A DNA stretch of 64,000 bases, from assembly GCA_029243545.1 (NCBI GenBank), contig JAQWRV010000005.1, positions 124,001 through 188,000 of the forward strand. Reading direction: 5' to 3'. The notes under the pieces were generated by a model. It worked only from the letters and a program-made list of their open reading frames with translations. It was not told where the DNA came from and made no database searches. The translations under genes and the position numbers were made by a program. Origin of the DNA: Rhodospirillaceae bacterium (GTDB lineage Bacteria > Pseudomonadota > Alphaproteobacteria > Rhodospirillales > Rhodospirillaceae). Positions 60,363 to 64,000 of the stretch are shown here, piece after piece; position 1 is the stretch's first letter, and every line of letters starts with the position of its first letter.

Positions 60363-61709
60363 TCAGACGCGCCGGCGCAACTCTGAGCGGGTCCACAGGC
60401 CGACGGTACCCACAATCAGCGAAGCAGAGATCAACATAGCGATGCCCGCACCGACGGGGCCGTACATTTGTGTCAGCAATACCAGCAGCGGCACATAGAC
60501 CAGCAGCACAACGAAGGCGTTGACCCGAAGCGGAATGCCGGGGCGGCCCATGGCGTAGAGCGCCGGGTCGAAAGCGAAGCCGGCGATCGTGATCGACGCT
60601 GCGGCAACCAACAGAACAAGCGTGGCGTAGATGGGCACAAAGTCTGCACCGAAGAACACGCCCAAAAACGGCTCACCGATCAGTGACATCACGACAAGGA
60701 TCGCCACACCGGCCCCACCGGCCAGCAGCGCGGCACGGCGGATAAGACCACCGAACGCCTGCCATTCGTTCTTGGCACCGAGACGGGCAAACTCGGGATA
60801 GATCGACTGGGTGAGCAGTTCAGCCGGCTTGGTCAGCGCCGTCGCCACCTCGCGCGCGACTTTGAACAGCCCGGCGGCAGCAGGAGTAGCAACCACACCG
60901 ACGAGGAACGTGCTCATGTGGCCGGTGACCATCTGTAATGAGGAATGGAAATTGGAGGCGAGGCAAAAGCCCCAGATGCCGGCGTACTTTTGTGTCACAC
61001 CCTGCAATGACCAACGCATGGTCGTAAGCCGGCCTTGCTTGACACCCTCGCGCCAGCCTAGCAACACCAGGGTCAAACCGCCGATCACGCTCGCGATAAA
61101 CCAGGCCAGTAGGTAAGCCCATAACTGTGCCTCAAGCATGACAGCGATGGTCACGCCAGTGAGACGCAGCGCCGGGGTGATGGTGACCTGCCAAGCGAGG
61201 ATATCAAAACGGTCGTAGAGGCGTAGGAGCCCCGTGGGCGTCGCCACGATGGTGAAGAGGATCATCAAGCTATAGGGCTGGGCATAGGCAATCACGGTGC
61301 CATCCCAGCCGACGTAGGGCCCAACCAGAGGCGCTGCGAACCAAGCCAGAGTCGCGCCAACGATCACTCCACCGACATCAAGCACCGTGGTGAAAGAGAT
61401 GAGGGTTTGGAACCCCGGCGTATCGTCTGCTTCAAGACAGTCAGCGCCGTAACGGATGACCACCTGCCAGGAATGGAACGTGGTGATGCCAACGATGACC
61501 TGAACGTAGGTCTGCACCAGAACGAGAATGCCGAATTGTTCGACACCCAGGCCGTGCGCCGCAAGACTGAGGTAAGCCAACCCGAGCACGCCGGTGGCAG
61601 TCTTGCCGGACAACAGAAACCCCGCATTCTTGAAAACGCGGCGGAAAATCACGTCGGAGAACCAACGCGAGAGCAAACTTTGCTTTTTTTGCTTTGGCTC
61701 TATGGACAT
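60363..61709 (-). CDS. Polysaccharide flippase-like membrane protein (MATE/Wzx fold)
   Basis: 448 residues from ATG 61709; the open frame further upstream runs through noncoding DNA. About 12-14 helices, a Lys/Gln-rich cytoplasmic start and an N-terminal F-K-N-A-G-F-L-L-S-G-K-T-A-T-G segment fit the polysaccharide-biosynthesis (Wzx/RfbX) branch of the MOP superfamily. Such proteins flip lipid-linked sugars across the inner membrane. No glycan assembly genes are adjacent, so it stands apart. Confidence 0.82.
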   Translation of the reverse strand: MSIEPKQKKQSLLSRWFSDVIFRRVFKNAGFLLSGKTATGVLGLAYLSLAAHGLGVEQFGILVLVQTYVQVIVGITTFHSWQVVIRYGADCLEADDTPGFQTLISFTTVLDVGGVIVGATLAWFAAPLVGPYVGWDGTVIAYAQPYSLMILFTIVATPTGLLRLYDRFDILAWQVTITPALRLTGVTIAVMLEAQLWAYLLAWFIASVIGGLTLVLLGWREGVKQGRLTTMRWSLQGVTQKYAGIWGFCLASNFHSSLQMVTGHMSTFLVGVVATPAAAGLFKVAREVATALTKPAELLTQSIYPEFARLGAKNEWQAFGGLIRRAALLAGGAGVAILVVMSLIGEPFLGVFFGADFVPIYATLVLLVAAASITIAGFAFDPALYAMGRPGIPLRVNAFVVLLVYVPLLVLLTQMYGPVGAGIAMLISASLIVGTVGLWTRSELRRRV

Positions 61710-62134
61710 TGCTTTAATTATTACACCTTTGAGTACGACACTATAGTGCGCCCTACTATGAATGAAACGCGACTGTGGCACTCTCAACCCTATGGCAAAC
61801 CAAGACTTCAGCGATTGCCCTAGCCACCAGGCGACGGCGTGGCACAAATTAAGGCAAGGGTCATTCAAATAGGCGAGCCTGTCATTGAATTGTCGTAAGA
61901 CCTGCCGCGTTTGGCTGGATCAGAATACGTGCCGCCGTCTATCAAAAGCGATGGCCCATTGGTAGGGCTTCAAAAGGCATGGGAGAGCATTCGCAAGAAA
62001 GCAGGGTCGGTGGACGTGCTACTACATAACTAATCTCGTAACGTTACGTTACAGGAATCAATCCTATATATATTCTATATACGTTACTAATACATAGGGA
62101 CGGTGCCACCCTCGCCCCTTTTTGAAAGCCTCTC
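61710..62134. other. Gap between the flippase and the spermidine-synthase-fold gene
   Basis: Apart from the integrase fragment it holds an AT-rich stretch (about 62034-62100) with the palindrome GTAACGTTAC near 62038 and TATATATATTCTATATA further on, probably the promoter region of the next gene. No att duplication could be seen. Confidence 0.4.
61842..62033 (+). pseudogene. Phage-type tyrosine recombinase (integrase) fragment
   Basis: One frame reads ... I-G-E-P-V-I-E-L-S, stop, D-L-P-R-L-A-G-S-E-Y-V-P-P, then S-D-G-P-L-V-G-L-Q-K-A-W-E-S-I-R-K-K-A-G-S-V-D-V, stop. This follows the stretch of tyrosine integrases between the first catalytic region and H-x-x-R (typically G-L-x-K-x-W-x-R-I-R-x-x-A-G-L-x-D-V-R-L-H-D-L-R-H). 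The sequence stops just before the H-D-L-R-H box and has an internal TAA at 61896. It is a dead remnant. Confidence 0.6.
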
Positions 62135-62848
62135 ATGAGTCTCAACTTCGAAGAACTGGATTACCGTGAAACCCCCATCGGTGCGCTCAGCCTGCGCCGC
62201 CGCAAGGATATAAAAACCGGTGTGGACATCTTCGAGATCAAGCTCGGCGACGCGTTTCTCATGTCCAGCTTATTTACCGATTCGGAAATTGCGCTGGCGG
62301 ATTTGGGCGTGGAGCCTTGTAAAGGCGACGCGCTTGATGTGGTGGTCGGCGGCCTGGGTCTCGGTTACACGGCACAGGCTGTCCTGGCTCACGAAACTGT
62401 CGGTTCGCTGATAGTGGTCGACGCTCTTGAGGCGGTGATTGATTGGCATGTGACCGGCGTGTTGCCGCTGGGTGCCGCGCTGGCGGCGGACTCCCGCTGC
62501 CGGTTTATCCACGGCAATTTCTTTGAAATGGCGGCCAACGAAATAGGGTTCGACGCCGGCTCACCCAAGCGCACCTTTGACGCCATCCTGGTCGATATCG
62601 ATCACTCGCCGGAAGCGCTCTTAGATGAAGGCAATGCCGCGTTTTACCAACCCTATGGTTTGAACAAGCTGAAAGCCCACCTCAAACCGGACGGGGTATT
62701 CGGGCTGTGGTCTAACGAACCGCCGGACGATGCCTTCTCGGCACGGCTGGCGGATGTCTTTACCGAAGCACGCGGCGAGCCAGTGGTCTTTCACAATCCG
62801 CTGCAAGACAAAGACTTCACCCAGACGGTGTATTTGGCCGTGGCTTAG
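62135..62848 (+). CDS. Spermidine-synthase/MnmC-fold methyltransferase-like protein
   Basis: A 237-residue class I SAM-fold protein: V-V-V-G-G-L-G-L-G-Y-T-A-Q-A-V-L (motif I), V-D-A-L-E-A-V-I-D-W-H (acidic strand), C-R-F-I-H-G-N-F-F-E, D-A-I-L-V-D-I-D-H-S-P (motif IV) and L-K-P-D-G-V-F-G-L-W-S. The D-H-S-P at motif IV resembles spermidine synthase-like and MnmC-like proteins, but no polyamine-specific residues are clear. Soluble. It is not obviously linked to its neighbours. Confidence 0.82.
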   Translation: MSLNFEELDYRETPIGALSLRRRKDIKTGVDIFEIKLGDAFLMSSLFTDSEIALADLGVEPCKGDALDVVVGGLGLGYTAQAVLAHETVGSLIVVDALEAVIDWHVTGVLPLGAALAADSRCRFIHGNFFEMAANEIGFDAGSPKRTFDAILVDIDHSPEALLDEGNAAFYQPYGLNKLKAHLKPDGVFGLWSNEPPDDAFSARLADVFTEARGEPVVFHNPLQDKDFTQTVYLAVA

Positions 62849-62945
62849 CCGACCGCCAAAGACCGCGATTCACCCGGTGCATTGATACACTTTTTTGCAA
62901 CTTTTTCAGTGCCTAAGCGTTTGCCAGGGGATAAAACCACACTAG

Positions 62946-63508
62946 TACTTTAAGCCAGTAAAGCAGGATGCGATAACTCCGCAAGCACTCAAAGAGATCT
63001 ATAGAAAGCCGTTCTACGGGTCTTGGGCGTATTGGAATGCCTTGCCCAAAGGCGGCTTGGTGCCGCACGCGCAGGACTACTTTAAGACACGCCCACAAGC
63101 CTGCGGCCGGGCATGCTGATTCTCGATATTCACTCACCGGAGGAAGTGTCCGCCAGCTTGGCAGGAACAGCCGCGGCCCAAGCTGTGGGCGAGCTCACCG
63201 GCTCACAGGAAGACGCGGTTTATTCCGCCGATGTCCGCGCCATCATGATCGGGCGGTCCTGGACGGCGGTGAACCACCCCTGCGGCTACATTCACACCCG
63301 CTTCTACCGCTCGGTGGAGGGCTTCAAAATGGTCAGCCCCGGCATGGGCTTGCCGATCCGGACCGGCAACCCCCACCTCAAAACCGTGATGGTGTTTAAC
63401 GATGTGGCCTCCATTGGCGATCCGGTCGGGATGGCGGATACTGACGGCGTGGCACAAACCCACGGCAAAGTGAACTGGATCAACATCGGCGCGGGGGTGC
63501 CGGATTAG
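62946..63508 (+). pseudogene. PAS-type sensory domain gene with a frameshift
   Basis: From 62946 one frame reads ... F-Y-G-S-W-A-Y-W-N-A-L-P-K-G-G-L-V-P-H-A-Q-D-Y-F-K-T-R-P-Q-A-C-G and ends at 63119. The rest lies in another frame starting at about 63113 (ATG): L-I-L-D-I-H-S-P-E ... S-L-A-G-T-A-A-A-Q-A-V-G-E-L-T-G ... to the TAG at 63506. Together this follows the layout of PAS_5-type domains (Y-W-x-x-L ... P-x-x-x-D ... L-I-D-V ... L-x-G-T-x-x-x-x-x-G-x-E-L-T-G). The 131-residue second part could still be translated alone from ATG 63113. Function unknown. Confidence 0.45.
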
Positions 63509-63541
63509 TCCTGATCCAGCCCAGAATAGGAGGGGGCTATC

Positions 63542-63973
63542 ATGACCGAGGACAGTGAAAGCACAGCGCCGATGTCGGGACGTATCCGCTTGTGGTACGC
63601 GCGCGTAATCATGGGGCTGTTGATGTTTCTGTTTCTCGCCCAGCTTTATGCCTTTACACCTTTGAACGGCATCGACATGTTTGGCATGACCCTGTCGGCC
63701 GAGGCCCACTCTATTACGTTTTTGCGTACCAGCCTGGGGGCCATGGTCTCGTGCCTGTTTTTCTGCTGCCTCATCGGCCTGGTGCGGCCGCAGCATTTCC
63801 TCACCTGCCTGACCTTTGTGGTAGACGTGATAACCATGATTGTGGCGCTGCGGCTCTACGGATTTGCTGTGAACGGCATTACGCCCAAAAACATCTCAGA
63901 ACTGCGCAACGAAGGCCTGGGCTGGCTGATTTTCCTTTCCGGCTGGATAGCGTATCCTAAGGCCAAGGCCTAA
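63542..63973 (+). CDS. Small four-helix membrane protein
   Basis: A 143-residue protein with four hydrophobic segments (about residues 22-45, 58-80, 84-106 and 125-140), preceded by a good AGGAGG (63530-63535). It resembles DUF4345-like small membrane proteins in size and in the P-x-H-F-x-T-C-L-x-F-V-V-D-V segment, but I cannot assign a family with confidence. The gap to the PAS-like gene is 33 bases. Confidence 0.7.
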   Translation: MTEDSESTAPMSGRIRLWYARVIMGLLMFLFLAQLYAFTPLNGIDMFGMTLSAEAHSITFLRTSLGAMVSCLFFCCLIGLVRPQHFLTCLTFVVDVITMIVALRLYGFAVNGITPKNISELRNEGLGWLIFLSGWIAYPKAKA

Positions 63974-64000
63974 GCGACAAAGTTGAGGAGACGCCCGAAT

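Noticed and set aside
1-64000. CRISPR array, tRNA or rRNA genes
   Set aside because: No regularly spaced direct repeats, no cloverleaf-like tRNA sequence and no conserved rRNA segments were seen by eye; a tRNAscan or Rfam run would be needed to exclude them fully.

Overview
The window looks like a chromosomal segment of an alphaproteobacterium, probably a free-living aquatic or soil member of a Rhodospirillales-like lineage. The basis is the style of GltB/GltD, RecQ and NrdA/NrdB, the many marine-type catabolic genes, paired MFS, TRAP and EthD/cupin genes, and moderately high GC. No rRNA, tRNA or CRISPR array was seen. The lineage is inference.

Layout. (1) 1-4335: a beta-propeller (streptogramin-lyase-like) gene cut by the left edge, two adjacent alpha/beta hydrolases with His at the nucleophile position, and an exported NmrA-like protein. 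(2) 4760-12038: a compact cluster with YceI, a CDP-alcohol phosphotransferase, an MDR dehydrogenase, a 6-pyruvoyltetrahydropterin-synthase homologue that has lost its catalytic residues, a GT4 glycosyltransferase, a methyltransferase, a RibD-C-type reductase, a creatininase-family protein and GTP cyclohydrolase I. This is the best candidate for an undescribed system: a modified, perhaps glycosylated and methylated, pterin or pyrimidine made from GTP. Copies of one short inverted repeat lie on both sides of it. (3) 12482-16806: a membrane sulfatase-fold protein and a GH17-GT2 beta-glucan synthase, probably for a substituted periplasmic glucan. (4) 16847-20440: RecQ, a MORN-repeat protein and an NmrA-like protein.

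(5) 20521-31251: accessory catabolic or tailoring genes: a six-gene leftward operon (MFS, EthD, SnoaL-like, bicupin, methyltransferase, small protein), then DUF3237, RraA-like, a second MFS, three cupin proteins and an acyl-CoA dehydrogenase. (6) 31445-41494: an orphan ABC binding protein, a three-subunit molybdopterin oxidoreductase (NrfD-like anchor, catalytic, four-cluster ferredoxin subunit), a tandem nitrilase whose first domain lacks the catalytic Cys, a second nitrilase homologue and a dicarboxylate symporter. (7) 41614-49519: gltD, gltB and an NhaC-type antiporter.

(8) 49520-58160: IS remnants, a glycerophosphodiesterase, a frameshifted small lipoprotein, nrdB and nrdA with upstream NrdR-like boxes, a 72-residue gene with a strong terminator, a degraded coiled-coil gene, a 3-hydroxyacyl-CoA dehydrogenase and an acyl-CoA-dehydrogenase-fold oxidase. 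(9) 58582-64000: an exported VOC protein with a probable CTG start, a TRAP binding protein, a flippase, a phage-integrase remnant, a spermidine-synthase-fold protein, a frameshifted PAS-like gene and a small membrane protein. Several remnants here and at about 4.4, 12.2 and 49.7 kb mark sites of past insertion.
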